Below are positions 30,454 to 41,056 of a stretch of 64,000 nt of DNA, piece by piece. The translations under genes were made by a program, and so were the position numbers. Source of the DNA: Enhygromyxa salina (GTDB taxonomy: Bacteria > Myxococcota_A > Polyangia > Nannocystales > Nannocystaceae). The notes below the pieces were generated by a model that did not search any database, was not told the DNA's origin, and saw only the letters and a program-made list of their open reading frames with translations. The stretch is from positions 62,001-126,000 of the forward strand of contig NZ_JMCC02000003.1 of assembly GCF_000737335.2 (NCBI RefSeq), in the 5' to 3' direction. The first letter of the stretch is position 1. Each line of letters starts with the position of its first letter.

Positions 30454-31544
30454 TGAAGGGGCGGGCGAGCGCAGTGATGCGGGTGCTGGGCGCCGTCGCG
30501 CTCAGCCTCGCATTGACCGGGTGCGACGTCACGAGCGACGGGGAGGCGCTCACCGACGCGTCGGCCTGGACCTACATCGGGGAGCTCGCCTACGCCCCAC
30601 AAGACGACGAGCTGCTCACCGCCGCGGTGGAGCTCGCCGACGCTGCGCAGGGCTTCGCCCTGTTCGCCGAGGTCGACGGGTGTGCCCAAGTCGCGAGGCT
30701 CGAGGACGACACGAGCACCTGGGTGAGCGCGCTCGAGAGCGGCCCCTCGTGTGCCGCGTGCGAAGAACGCTTCTCCGTGATCGCGGGGGCCGGGCTGCTG
30801 GTCCACCTTCCCCCCGAGCCCCGCGCAGGCCCAGCTCGGCTGCGGCTCGGCAAGATCGACTGCGAGACCCTCACCCGCGCGCGCCCGAGCGCCGACACCC
30901 CCGCGAGCAGCGTACGACTGTGGGTTCGGGAGCTGCCCACGCTACCGCGCGAGCTCGTGGTGCCGCTGCGCTTCCATCACGGCCGCTTCTCGCCGCGCGC
31001 CTCGGATGCCGAGTCCGAGGCGCTGCTGGCCGAGGCCGCTGCCTTGCTCGCCCCGACGGGTATTCGGGTCGTGCTCGACGGCTCTTCCACCGACGACACG
31101 CTGCCCGACTCGATCCCCTGGTTCGAGGGTGACCCGAGCGCGCTCGAGCCCCACGTCGAGCCCGAGGACGGCGTGGTCGACGTGGTGTTCGCCGGCTGTC
31201 TCGAGCACGTGCACCCCGAGCTCGGAACCCACACCCTGCTCGATGGCTTGGTCCCGCGGATCCCTGCCCAGGCGGCCCCAGGCGCCGGGATCTTCCTTCG
31301 CGGTCGAGCGTGCACCGCGGCCTCGCTCGGCCCCATCTCCGTGCCCGTCGAGTCGCAGGCCCGCGTCCTCGCCCACGAGCTGGGACACTACCTGGGTCTG
31401 TATCATCGCCTCGAGGACACGGACGCGGACACGCTCATGGCCCCCAACCCCGCGCTCGTCGCCAACCCGGTCTTCAGCCCGGCGCAGGCCGAGCGCATGC
31501 GGCTCCACGCCGCCCTGCTCAGCGAGCCAATGCCCGATCGCTGA
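30453..31544 (+). CDS. zinc metalloprotease lipoprotein (metzincin site)
   Basis: Lipoprotein of 363 residues from the ATG at 30453, whose first base is the last base of the preceding stop. Lipobox LTGC, Cys24. The zinc site is HELGHYLGLYH, with His308, Glu309, His312, Gly315 and His318, the full HExxHxxGxxH of metzincins; a Met in DTLMAPN shortly after can form the Met-turn. An N-terminal half of about 170 residues has paired Cys and no known fold. As third gene of the coupled operon it may process the two partners or their cargo. Confidence 0.85.
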   Translation: MKGRASAVMRVLGAVALSLALTGCDVTSDGEALTDASAWTYIGELAYAPQDDELLTAAVELADAAQGFALFAEVDGCAQVARLEDDTSTWVSALESGPSCAACEERFSVIAGAGLLVHLPPEPRAGPARLRLGKIDCETLTRARPSADTPASSVRLWVRELPTLPRELVVPLRFHHGRFSPRASDAESEALLAEAAALLAPTGIRVVLDGSSTDDTLPDSIPWFEGDPSALEPHVEPEDGVVDVVFAGCLEHVHPELGTHTLLDGLVPRIPAQAAPGAGIFLRGRACTAASLGPISVPVESQARVLAHELGHYLGLYHRLEDTDADTLMAPNPALVANPVFSPAQAERMRLHAALLSEPMPDR

Positions 31545-31555
31545 CGCTAGAAGGA

Positions 31556-33079
<1,524 letters not shown>

Positions 33080-33194
33080 GCCGAAGCGTCCCACACGTCG
33101 GCACAACCAAGCTAGCGCAACCCGGTGCCCGGCCTGGCACGCGCGATTTACCGGTTCGCCTCTCTAGCGGCTCCCACGCGGCTCCGAACGATTT

Positions 33195-33210
33195 CTGAGG
33201 ATCTTCTCAG
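33195..33210. promoter_or_regulatory. imperfect palindrome upstream of the RND operon
   Basis: CTGAGGATCTTCTCAG is a near-perfect inverted repeat lying 34-49 nt before the ATG of the first efflux gene. Position and symmetry suit an operator for the response regulator at the end of the same operon, but there is no second copy to confirm it. Confidence 0.25.
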
Positions 33211-33243
33211 CCTGCTCTAAGACACCAGCCGCCCGCGTGTGCC

Positions 33244-34542
33244 ATGAGTCGGGCCGTGCACGCCTCGACGTTGGTGCTCGCCCTGCTCCTGACCCCGCCC
33301 GCTGCCGCGCCCGCCGCCGACGAGCACCACCACGGCGTCGACGAGGTGACGGGGCCCGCGCTGACCTTCGACGAGAGCGTGGGCGCGACGGCTGACACGC
33401 CGCGGGTGCGTGGGCTCGACGAGGCCGCCCAGCACAAGCGCGAGCTCGATCAGTCGATCCCCCGGGTGACGACCGGGCCGCAGCTGCAGGTCATGCCGGG
33501 TGCCCGCGTGCACCCGAGCGAGGTCACCGGGTTCGAGATCCAGATCACCGCGACCCAAGCCTGGAGCCTGGACGGGTATGGCCGCAAGCGGATCGAGGCG
33601 GCCAAGAGCGAGACCGAAGTGCTCGAGGTCGAGGCCCGGGCGCAGGCGCTCGAGCAGCGGCTCGCGGCCGCGCACGCGTGGATCCAGCTGCACGCGGCCC
33701 AGCTCGAGCTCGAGCTGGCCATGTCCGAGCTCGCGTCGATGCAGGAGCTGGTCGCAACCATGGTCCGCGCCCGCGAGGCCAACGTGGTCACGCGCGCCGA
33801 CGTTGCCCACAGCCAGGTGCTCGAGGCGCAGACCGAGGCGCGCGTCAACGATCTGCAGGGCGTCGTCCACGATCTGGGCTTGGTGCTCGCCCGCGAGACC
33901 GGCAGCGACGCGAGCCGACCGCTCGAGACCCGCGGCGACTATCCCAACATCGCGCTGCCCAGCGAGGACGAGCTGCGCCGACGCTTCGCCGAGCTCGACT
34001 CGCTGCCGGCCGTTGCCAAGCAGCGGCTGCTCGCCCGCAGTGAGCGAGCGCGGGCCGCCGAGGCCAAGGCCGCGAACGCGACGACATTGAACGCGGGGTT
34101 CTCCGTCCAGCGCGAGGCCACCTCCGACGTCGTCTTGTTCGGCGTGCTCGGGGCCAACGTCAGCGTTGGCGCGGGGGCGCGGGCGAATGGCCAGGCAACG
34201 GCGGCGGCGCGGCGGGCCGAGGCAGAGGGCGAAGCCATCGCGCTGGAGCTGCAGGCCACGCTGACCACGGCGATGCATGAGCTTCACCACACCCAAGGCC
34301 AGCTCGAGATCCTGGGTGAGCACTCGCTGCCCGCCCACGCGGCGCTGGTCGCCAGCCACGAGCAAGCGCTGGCGATGGGCGAAGGCACACAGGCCGAGCT
34401 GTTGCGCGCCCGCGCGGAGCACAGCGCGATCAGCCGCGAGTACGTGGCCGCGCAGGCCGAGTGGGTGTGGGCGCGCGTGGAGGTGTGGCTGTACTACGAG
34501 GCGTTCGTCGCCGAGCAGGGCAGCGATGGGGGGTCGCGATGA
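33244..34542 (+). CDS. czcC: TolC-family outer-membrane efflux protein (CzcC-like)
   Basis: Outer-membrane channel component of a tripartite heavy-metal exporter, 432 residues. A signal peptide is followed by DEHHHG, a small His cluster. The body is two tandem alpha-rich repeats (for example RAQALEQRLAAAHAWIQLHAAQLELELAMSELASM and the later HELHHTQGQLEIL), which is the TolC/OEP pattern of coiled-coil periplasmic helices with short barrel strands between. The stop overlaps the ATG of the adaptor gene (ATGA). With the adaptor, pump and two-component genes that follow, it forms a five-gene operon. The metal is not known; Co/Zn/Cd or Cu/Ag are the family options. Confidence 0.85.
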   Translation: MSRAVHASTLVLALLLTPPAAAPAADEHHHGVDEVTGPALTFDESVGATADTPRVRGLDEAAQHKRELDQSIPRVTTGPQLQVMPGARVHPSEVTGFEIQITATQAWSLDGYGRKRIEAAKSETEVLEVEARAQALEQRLAAAHAWIQLHAAQLELELAMSELASMQELVATMVRAREANVVTRADVAHSQVLEAQTEARVNDLQGVVHDLGLVLARETGSDASRPLETRGDYPNIALPSEDELRRRFAELDSLPAVAKQRLLARSERARAAEAKAANATTLNAGFSVQREATSDVVLFGVLGANVSVGAGARANGQATAAARRAEAEGEAIALELQATLTTAMHELHHTQGQLEILGEHSLPAHAALVASHEQALAMGEGTQAELLRARAEHSAISREYVAAQAEWVWARVEVWLYYEAFVAEQGSDGGSR

Positions 34543-35684
34543 CGCGCTCGGTTCGTGTCGCGGCGGTGGTGCTCGCGTGTGCGTGGTTGGTCGCTTGCAA
34601 CGCGCCGGCCGAATCGCATGAAAAGCACGACGAGCACGGCGAACTTGGTGAGCACGGTGAGCACGCCCAGGCCACCACGTGGGTCCGCGTCGAGCAGGCC
34701 AGCGACGCCAGCTTGCTCGAGCTCCCCGCGCGGATCGTCGCCTCACCCGAGAGCCACGCCCACCTCGACGCCCCGCTGCAAGGCACCGTCGTCGCCGCCT
34801 CGGTCCGCACGGGTGATCGGGTCGAAGCCGGCGACCCGATCGTCGAGCTACGGATCCCCGCCGTGCTCGAGGCCGCGGCCGTGCTCGCGGGCACCAGCAA
34901 ACAGATCGGCTCACACAAGGCCCGACGCGAGCGCCTCGAGGAGCTGCGCGCGGCCGGACTCGTCGGCGCCACCGAGGTGTTCGACGTGGACTCGGGGCTA
35001 GGGCGGCTCTCGGCCGAGCGACGACTCGCGCTCGCAACCTTGGCCGCGGTCGGCGTCGACGCGAGCGAGCGCGGCGCGGTGCTCTTGCGTGGCACGGTGA
35101 TCCTCGCCGCTCCGGTCGCAGGTGTGGTGGCGCAGCTCGACGCGATCCCCGGCGAGGTGGTCGAGCCGGGCGAGAAGCTCGCGCGGATCCTGGGCCGCGG
35201 ACCCGCGCGGATTGAGGTCGCGTTCGGTGCAGGACACCCCGACACCAGCCCGGAGTTCGCCGGCGCGACGCTCGAGTTCGAGGGCCTCGACGGCAGCCGG
35301 ATCTTGCTGGCGCCCACGCCCGTCGCGACCGCGGTCGAGCCCGGGCTTGGCCGCGTGTTGGCTTGGTATGAGACCGCCACGGCGATCGATCTGCCGGACG
35401 GCGTGCGCGGCCGGGTGCAAGTCCGCAGCGGCGACGCCTCGCTGCTCGAGGTCCCACGCGCCGCCCTGCGCCTGCACGAAGGCCGCGCGTGGGTCGGGCG
35501 GCGGCCGCAAGGCGACGGCCCCCCAGACATGATCGAGGTGAAGGTGCTGCGCAGCGTCGGCAGCTCGGCGTTGATCCACAGCGAGGCGCTGGCCGTCGGT
35601 GATGAGATCGCCGCAGACGCGAACACCGTCTTGATGATCGGTCGTGATCCCGACTCGCTCGGCGGCGGAGGGCACTCGCATTGA
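34539..35684 (+). CDS. czcB: periplasmic adaptor of RND efflux pump (CzcB-like)
   Basis: Membrane-fusion protein of 381 residues with lipobox LVAC (Cys20). Right after it comes a His/Glu/Asp-rich segment (ESHEKHDEHGELGEHGEHAQ) and the C-terminus ends in HSH, both likely metal-binding. The core has the two lipoyl halves (AHLDAPLQGTVVAASVRTGDRVEAGDPI and RGTVILAAPVAGVVAQLDAIPGEVVEPG) flanking a helical hairpin, then beta-barrel and membrane-proximal domains. The start overlaps the channel gene and the end overlaps the pump gene. The His cluster may deliver periplasmic metal to the pump. Confidence 0.9.
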   Translation: MTRSVRVAAVVLACAWLVACNAPAESHEKHDEHGELGEHGEHAQATTWVRVEQASDASLLELPARIVASPESHAHLDAPLQGTVVAASVRTGDRVEAGDPIVELRIPAVLEAAAVLAGTSKQIGSHKARRERLEELRAAGLVGATEVFDVDSGLGRLSAERRLALATLAAVGVDASERGAVLLRGTVILAAPVAGVVAQLDAIPGEVVEPGEKLARILGRGPARIEVAFGAGHPDTSPEFAGATLEFEGLDGSRILLAPTPVATAVEPGLGRVLAWYETATAIDLPDGVRGRVQVRSGDASLLEVPRAALRLHEGRAWVGRRPQGDGPPDMIEVKVLRSVGSSALIHSEALAVGDEIAADANTVLMIGRDPDSLGGGGHSH

Positions 35685-38600
35685 GTGATCCACACGCCCA
35701 ACCCACGCACGGCGTGCTCGCGGCGATCGTCGCCTGGTCGGTTCGGCGGCGGGCGCTGGTGCTCGCGCTGGTGTTCGCGTTCGCGGTGGTCGGCCTGATC
35801 TCGGCGCGCGAGCTCGAGCTCGACGCGCTCCCGGACGTGACCGGCAACCAAGTCGTGATCCTGACCGGCGCCCCAGGCCTGACCCCCAGCGAGATCGAGC
35901 GAACGGTCACGCGCCCGGTCGAGGTCGCGGTTGGCGGGCTCCCCGGGCTGATCGAGCAGCGCTCGCTGTCTCGCTACGGCATCTCGTCGGTGACCGCCGT
36001 GTTCGAGGACGGCGTCGATCCCTGGCTGGCCCGCCAGCAGGTCGCCGAGCGGATCGCGGCCGTCGAAGATCTACCGCTCGGCGTCGCGCAGCCCGAGCTT
36101 GGCCCCTACTCGGGCGGCCTCGGCGAGGTCGTGCAGCTGTCGATCCACTCGAGCGAGCGCACGCCCGCCGAGCTCTACGAGCTGATCGTCCTTCAGCTCG
36201 CCCCACCCTTGCGCGCGACCCCAGGCGTGGTCGAGGTCAACATCTGGGGCGGCGCGCGTCGAACCTTGGACGTCGTCGCCGATCCCGTCGCGCTCGCGCA
36301 GGCCGGCGTGAGCCTCGAACAACTCGCGTCGACCCTCCGCGAGAGCACCGGCGCGGTGGCTGGCTCCACGCTCCCGGCGGGGCCCGGTCAGGCGCTGCTG
36401 CGCGGCGTGTTCTGGCCCACGCGGGCGTCCGAGCTGGGCGCCGTAGCGATCGAGTCGCAGCGCCACGGCGAGCTCGAGACCCGCGAGCAAAGCGGCGAAG
36501 ACCACGGTCAGACCCTGCGCATCGCCGAGCTCGCCAAGGTCGTGGAAAGTGCGCGACCGCGAATTGGAGCCGCCACCGCCGACGGCCGCGGCGAGACCGT
36601 CTACGTGATGATCCAGATGCAGCGCGAGGCCAACGCCTTGCAGCTGACCACCCGGCTGCACGAGCTCATGCCCTCGCTCGAAGCTGGGCTGCCCGCGGAC
36701 GTGACGATCGACATGGTCTACGACCGCAGCGTGTTGGTCGAGGCGACGCTGCGGACCGTGGCCACCAACTTGCTCGAGGGGGCTGCCCTTGTGGTCATCG
36801 TGCTGCTCTTGATGCTTGGCAGCGTCCGCGCCGGGCTGCTGGTCGCGGCCGTGATCCCGCTGTCGATGCTGGGCGCGGTCGTTGGCATGGTGTCCTTCGA
36901 CGTCCCCGGCAACCTGATGAGCCTTGGGGCGATCGACTTTGGTCTGTTGGTCGACGGCGCGGTCGTGATGGTCGAGCGGGTGTTCCACGAGCAGCGCGTG
37001 CTCGCGCAGGGCAACAACGCCGCGAGCGCCAGGGATCGCCGCGCGCAGGTGGTTGGGTCGATGCAGGCGATCGCCCGACCGATGACGCTGTCCGTGCTGA
37101 TCATCGTGCTGGTGTATGTGCCGATCCTGACCCTGCAGGGCGTGGACGGGGCGATGTTCCGACCGATGGCGATGACGGTCGTGTTCGCGCTGCTGACGTC
37201 GCTGGTGCTGGCGCTGACCTTCACGCCAGCGGCCGCGAGCTACCTGGGGCCGTCGAGCTTGCCCAAGCGAGATCCAGCGCTGGTCCGGTTCGCAACCTGG
37301 GTCTACCAGCCGGTGCTCGACGCCGCGATCGCGCGGCCGGCGATCATCGCGGTGATCAGCGTCGCGCTGCTGGGCTCCGGCGTGTTCGCGTTCATGCGCA
37401 GCGGGACCAGCTTCATCCCACAGCTCGACGAGGGCGACCTGGTCATCCAGACCACGAGGGCGCCCGACATCTCGCTCGAGACCGCGATCGCCGAGGCCGC
37501 CCGGGTCGAGGCCGCGGCGATGACCGTCCCCGAGGTCGTGGCCGTGACCAGCCGGATCGGCAGCCCCGAGGTTGCGACCGACATCATGGGTCTCGAGCAG
37601 GCCGACGTGTTCGTCGAGCTGGTCCCGCGCGATCAGTGGCGCCCCGGCCTGACCCGCGAGCAGCTGATCGCCGAGCTCGACCAAGCGCTGGATCAACAGG
37701 CACCGGGCGCCAACCCCAGCTACACCCAGCCGATCCAGATGCGCTTCAACGAGCTGCTAGGTGGCTCGGTCACCGACGTGGCGCTGAGCGTCTACGGCGA
37801 AGATCAGGCCCTGCTGCGGACCACCGCCGAGCAGATCGAGTCGCTGCTGGCCACGATCCCCGGCGCGGAAGATGTTCGGATCTTGGCGCCGCCCGACGTG
37901 TCGCTGATCGAGGTTCGTCCAAATTTGCTCGAGACCTCGCGGCTCGACATGCGCCCCGCCCAGGTCCTCGACATCATCGCGGCGCTGCGGATGGGGATCG
38001 AGGTTGGCGAGACCTGGGACGGCCCAGTGCGGGTGCCGATCCGCCTGCGCCTCGACCACGAGGGCGACGCGTTCAGCCTGGGTGACATCGCAATTGCGAC
38101 CCCCTCCGGCGAGGTCGTGCCGCTCTCGCGCGTGGCGGAGATCCAGCACCTCGAGACGCCTGCGATGGTCAACCGTCAGGCGGGTCAGCGGCGGATCATC
38201 GTGGGGTTCAACGTCCGCGGCGCGGAGCTGGGCGACGTCGTTGTGGCCGCGCAGGCCAAGGTCGACGCCGAGCTGGGCCGCATCGAGGGGATGCGCCTGG
38301 TCTGGGGCGGACAGTACGAGCAGCTGGAGGCGGCGCGGGACCGGCTGTTGGTGGTCGTGCCGATCGTGCTCGTGTTGATGTTTGCCCTGCTGATCATGGT
38401 GTTCCGCCGATTTGGGCCAGCCGCGATCATCTTCCTCAACGTGCCCTTCGCCTGCGTGGGCGGGGCGCTGGCGCTGTGGGCCCGAACCATGCCGATCTCG
38501 ATCTCCGCGGCGATCGGGTTCATCGCGCTGTCGGGCATCGCGGTGCTCAACGGCGTGGTCTTGATGTCGAGCGTGGTCGCGCGCGAGGCCGCGGGCGACA

Positions 38601-38908
38601 GCTCCCGGGTCGCCGCCCGCGAGTCCGCCCGCGAGCGCATGCGACCGGTGCTGATGACCGCCCTGGTCGCGGCGCTCGGCTTCGTGCCGATGGCGCTCGC
38701 AACCGGTGTCGGCGCCGAGGTCCAGCGTCCGCTCGCGACTGTGGTGGTTGGCGGGCTGGTGACCTCCACCTTCTTGACGCTGGTGCTGCTGCCTGCCCTC
38801 TACCCATGGCTCGCGCGGCCACGGCTCGCGCGGCCACGGCTCGCGCGGCGGGGCGACAAGGGCGACAATGTCCCGGTGAGCGCTCAGGCGCCCGGGGATC
38901 CAAGCTGA
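35681..38908 (+). CDS. czcA: heavy-metal RND efflux pump, CzcA family
   Basis: Inner-membrane proton/metal antiporter of 1075 residues with twelve predicted transmembrane helices and two large periplasmic loops. In helix 4 the three acidic residues of heavy-metal RND pumps are present: Asp419, Asp425 and Glu432 in GAIDFGLLVDGAVVMVERV, at the same spacing as CzcA Asp402, Asp408 and Glu415. Start is TTG at 35681 overlapping the adaptor stop; an in-frame GTG lies 33 nt on. The last 40 residues contain a short tandem LARPR repeat. The stop overlaps the response-regulator start by one base. Confidence 0.95.
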   Translation: MSDPHAQPTHGVLAAIVAWSVRRRALVLALVFAFAVVGLISARELELDALPDVTGNQVVILTGAPGLTPSEIERTVTRPVEVAVGGLPGLIEQRSLSRYGISSVTAVFEDGVDPWLARQQVAERIAAVEDLPLGVAQPELGPYSGGLGEVVQLSIHSSERTPAELYELIVLQLAPPLRATPGVVEVNIWGGARRTLDVVADPVALAQAGVSLEQLASTLRESTGAVAGSTLPAGPGQALLRGVFWPTRASELGAVAIESQRHGELETREQSGEDHGQTLRIAELAKVVESARPRIGAATADGRGETVYVMIQMQREANALQLTTRLHELMPSLEAGLPADVTIDMVYDRSVLVEATLRTVATNLLEGAALVVIVLLLMLGSVRAGLLVAAVIPLSMLGAVVGMVSFDVPGNLMSLGAIDFGLLVDGAVVMVERVFHEQRVLAQGNNAASARDRRAQVVGSMQAIARPMTLSVLIIVLVYVPILTLQGVDGAMFRPMAMTVVFALLTSLVLALTFTPAAASYLGPSSLPKRDPALVRFATWVYQPVLDAAIARPAIIAVISVALLGSGVFAFMRSGTSFIPQLDEGDLVIQTTRAPDISLETAIAEAARVEAAAMTVPEVVAVTSRIGSPEVATDIMGLEQADVFVELVPRDQWRPGLTREQLIAELDQALDQQAPGANPSYTQPIQMRFNELLGGSVTDVALSVYGEDQALLRTTAEQIESLLATIPGAEDVRILAPPDVSLIEVRPNLLETSRLDMRPAQVLDIIAALRMGIEVGETWDGPVRVPIRLRLDHEGDAFSLGDIAIATPSGEVVPLSRVAEIQHLETPAMVNRQAGQRRIIVGFNVRGAELGDVVVAAQAKVDAELGRIEGMRLVWGGQYEQLEAARDRLLVVVPIVLVLMFALLIMVFRRFGPAAIIFLNVPFACVGGALALWARTMPISISAAIGFIALSGIAVLNGVVLMSSVVAREAAGDSSRVAARESARERMRPVLMTALVAALGFVPMALATGVGAEVQRPLATVVVGGLVTSTFLTLVLLPALYPWLARPRLARPRLARRGDKGDNVPVSAQAPGDPS

Positions 38909-39585
38909 TGCAGCTGCTGCTCGTCGAAGACGAAGACCACCTGGCCAAGGTCCTGACCCAGGGCCTGCGCGAAGAGGGCCACCAGGTTGATCTGTGCACG
39001 GCCGGCGAGCAGGCGTTCACCCAGGCCCGGGACATCGACTACGACGCGATCATCCTCGACTGGATGCTGCCGGATCTCGACGGCGTCAGCGTGCTCCGGC
39101 GCTGGCGCGACGCCGGGCTGCGCACGCCCGTTCTAATGTTGACCGCGCGCGGCAGCGTCGGCGAGCGGGTCACCGGGCTCAAGGCCGGGGCCGACGACTA
39201 CTTGGTCAAGCCGTTCGCGTTCGCTGAATTGCTGGCCCGGCTCGAGGCCCTGCATCGCCGTGGATCCGGCCAGCTCGAGCTGTTCCGCGCCGGACCGGCC
39301 AGCGTCGATGGACGTCGGCGCGTGCTGGTTGGGCCCGAGGGCGAGCTGGGCCTGACCCCGCGCGAGTACGCGCTGGCGTGCGAGCTGTTCAGTCACGTCG
39401 GCGAGGTGCTCGCGCGCCGGCACTTGCTCAGCGCGGTGTGGGGCTCGAATTTCGACGGCGACCCCAACGTGCTCGACGTCTACGTTGGCTACCTGCGCGG
39501 CAAGCTGGGCCGGGTGGCCGGCGACGCCGTCAAGATCAAGGCCGTGCGCGGGGTCGGCTTTCGCCTGCTGGCCGGGCCGGACTGA
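38908..39585 (+). CDS. OmpR-family response regulator of the efflux operon
   Basis: Response regulator of 225 residues. Receiver domain (1-115) with acidic pocket Glu7/Asp8, phosphoacceptor Asp51 (ILDWMLP), Thr79 and Lys101 (YLVKPF). The C-terminal winged helix (about 125-222) has LGLTPREYALACELFSHVGEVLARRHLLSAVW and the recognition helix in NVLDVYVGYLRGKLG. Its ATG overlaps the pump stop. Close CzcR/CopR relatives switch on metal efflux operons, so it probably activates this operon. Confidence 0.95.
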   Translation: MQLLLVEDEDHLAKVLTQGLREEGHQVDLCTAGEQAFTQARDIDYDAIILDWMLPDLDGVSVLRRWRDAGLRTPVLMLTARGSVGERVTGLKAGADDYLVKPFAFAELLARLEALHRRGSGQLELFRAGPASVDGRRRVLVGPEGELGLTPREYALACELFSHVGEVLARRHLLSAVWGSNFDGDPNVLDVYVGYLRGKLGRVAGDAVKIKAVRGVGFRLLAGPD

Positions 39586-39591
39586 CCTGCG

Positions 39592-40953
39592 ATGCAGCTT
39601 CGCTCTCGCCTGCTGTTGTTTGGTGCCGTGGTCCCGCTGGTGCTGCTCGCGGCCGCGATCGTGATCTCGGGGTTGGTGTTCAATCGGGTGTTGCTGGCCG
39701 AGCACGACCGGGCCCTGCTCGCCCAGGCCGGGGTCGAATCGGTGAGCTTGTTCGACCGCGCCACCGCGCCGCACCTGCACATCAGCGAGTCGCCGCTCGA
39801 CAATCAGATCCGCGAATTTGCCGCGCGTGGGGCCCTGTACGGGCCTGATGGGGCGCCGATCGCCAACTACCCTGCCGACGCGCCAAACCCCAAGCGCATG
39901 GATCCGGCCGCGCTCAGCACGACGCCCGTGCTCGAGACCGTGGTCGGTGCGGCCGGGCACGAGCGGCAGCTGTGGGTTCGCGTCGACGACCCCCACGGCC
40001 GACCTCACGCGCTGTGGCTGGCGGCCTCGCTCGAGCGACACGATCGCGAGATGGCCGAGTACTGGCGGATCGCCGCGCTGGTGTTCGTGCTGGTTGGCGT
40101 GGTCTTGCTCGCGATCCAAGTGATCCACGCGCGCCGGCTGAGCGAGCGGGTTGGCAACCTGACCGGCCACATGCGACGGCTGCGGACCGGCAACCTCGAC
40201 GCCGCGCCGCCGCCGGATCCTGGGACCGACGAGATCGCCGAGCTGCGTCGGGCGATCGCCGAGACCACCGAGCGGCTCGCGGCCGCCCGCTCGAGCCAGG
40301 ACCGGCTGATCGCCGACGCGGCCCACGAGCTGCGGACCCCGCTCGCGGCCATGCGCGCGGGCATCGAGATCGCGCTGCGACGCGAACGTCCGGCCACGCA
40401 GCTGCGTGAGACGCTCGATCACACCTTGATCGAGGTCGCCCGGCTGACCCAGCTATCGAGCAGCCTGCTGGACCTGGCCGCCCTGCGCTCGAGCCCGGTC
40501 GAGCGCAGCCGCGGGGATCTGGTCTCGGTGTTGATCGAGGCTGTCGACGCTGCGCGGGCGCTGGCCGAGGAGCGCGGCTGCATCGTCCGAGTTCAGCACC
40601 CCACCGAGGCGACCGCGGAGTTCTCGGCTTCGGCCGTGCGCCAGGCGTTGGACAACTTGCTGCACAACGCGATCAAGTTCTCGCCCGCGGCGTCGGAGAT
40701 CTTCGTCGAGCTGCGGGGCGTGGACGGGCGCTGGGAATTCGCGGTCGTCGATCGCGGACCCGGTATCCCGATCGAGGCCCGGGAGGCCGTGTTCGAGCCG
40801 TTTCACCGGCTTGGCCGGGCCGGGCCGGGGGGCGGGCTTGGGTTGGCGATCGTCCGCGACGTCGCTACGCGGCATCGCGGGCGGGCGTGGGTCGAGGACC
40901 CGGGCGAGGCCGGCGGTGCGCGGATCGTGCTGGCGCTGCCGCGCGACCCCTGA
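39592..40953 (+). CDS. membrane sensor histidine kinase of the efflux operon
   Basis: Sensor kinase of 453 residues, six nt behind the response regulator. Two transmembrane helices (about 7-29 and 160-178) enclose a periplasmic sensor of about 130 residues. This contains HLHIS, which is a possible metal site. HAMP follows, then the H-box AAHELRTPL with His245, N-box DNLLHNAIKFSP, G1 DRGPGIP and G2 GGGLGLAI. Its phosphoacceptor is the adjacent regulator. It completes the czc-like operon (33244-40953). Confidence 0.95.
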   Translation: MQLRSRLLLFGAVVPLVLLAAAIVISGLVFNRVLLAEHDRALLAQAGVESVSLFDRATAPHLHISESPLDNQIREFAARGALYGPDGAPIANYPADAPNPKRMDPAALSTTPVLETVVGAAGHERQLWVRVDDPHGRPHALWLAASLERHDREMAEYWRIAALVFVLVGVVLLAIQVIHARRLSERVGNLTGHMRRLRTGNLDAAPPPDPGTDEIAELRRAIAETTERLAAARSSQDRLIADAAHELRTPLAAMRAGIEIALRRERPATQLRETLDHTLIEVARLTQLSSSLLDLAALRSSPVERSRGDLVSVLIEAVDAARALAEERGCIVRVQHPTEATAEFSASAVRQALDNLLHNAIKFSPAASEIFVELRGVDGRWEFAVVDRGPGIPIEAREAVFEPFHRLGRAGPGGGLGLAIVRDVATRHRGRAWVEDPGEAGGARIVLALPRDP

Positions 40954-41056
40954 CAACCCGCGCGCGCCCAGAACGGTGATCTGTCGGCGCGGGTGGCCCT
41001 GTTGCGTGATCGCAGATAAATGCGATCGAACCACCAGCCCTGCGGCACTATCTGAC

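Noticed and set aside
33217..35910. 897-residue minus-strand frame opposite the efflux channel and adaptor genes
   Set aside because: Arg/Ala/Pro-rich antisense shadow without domains.
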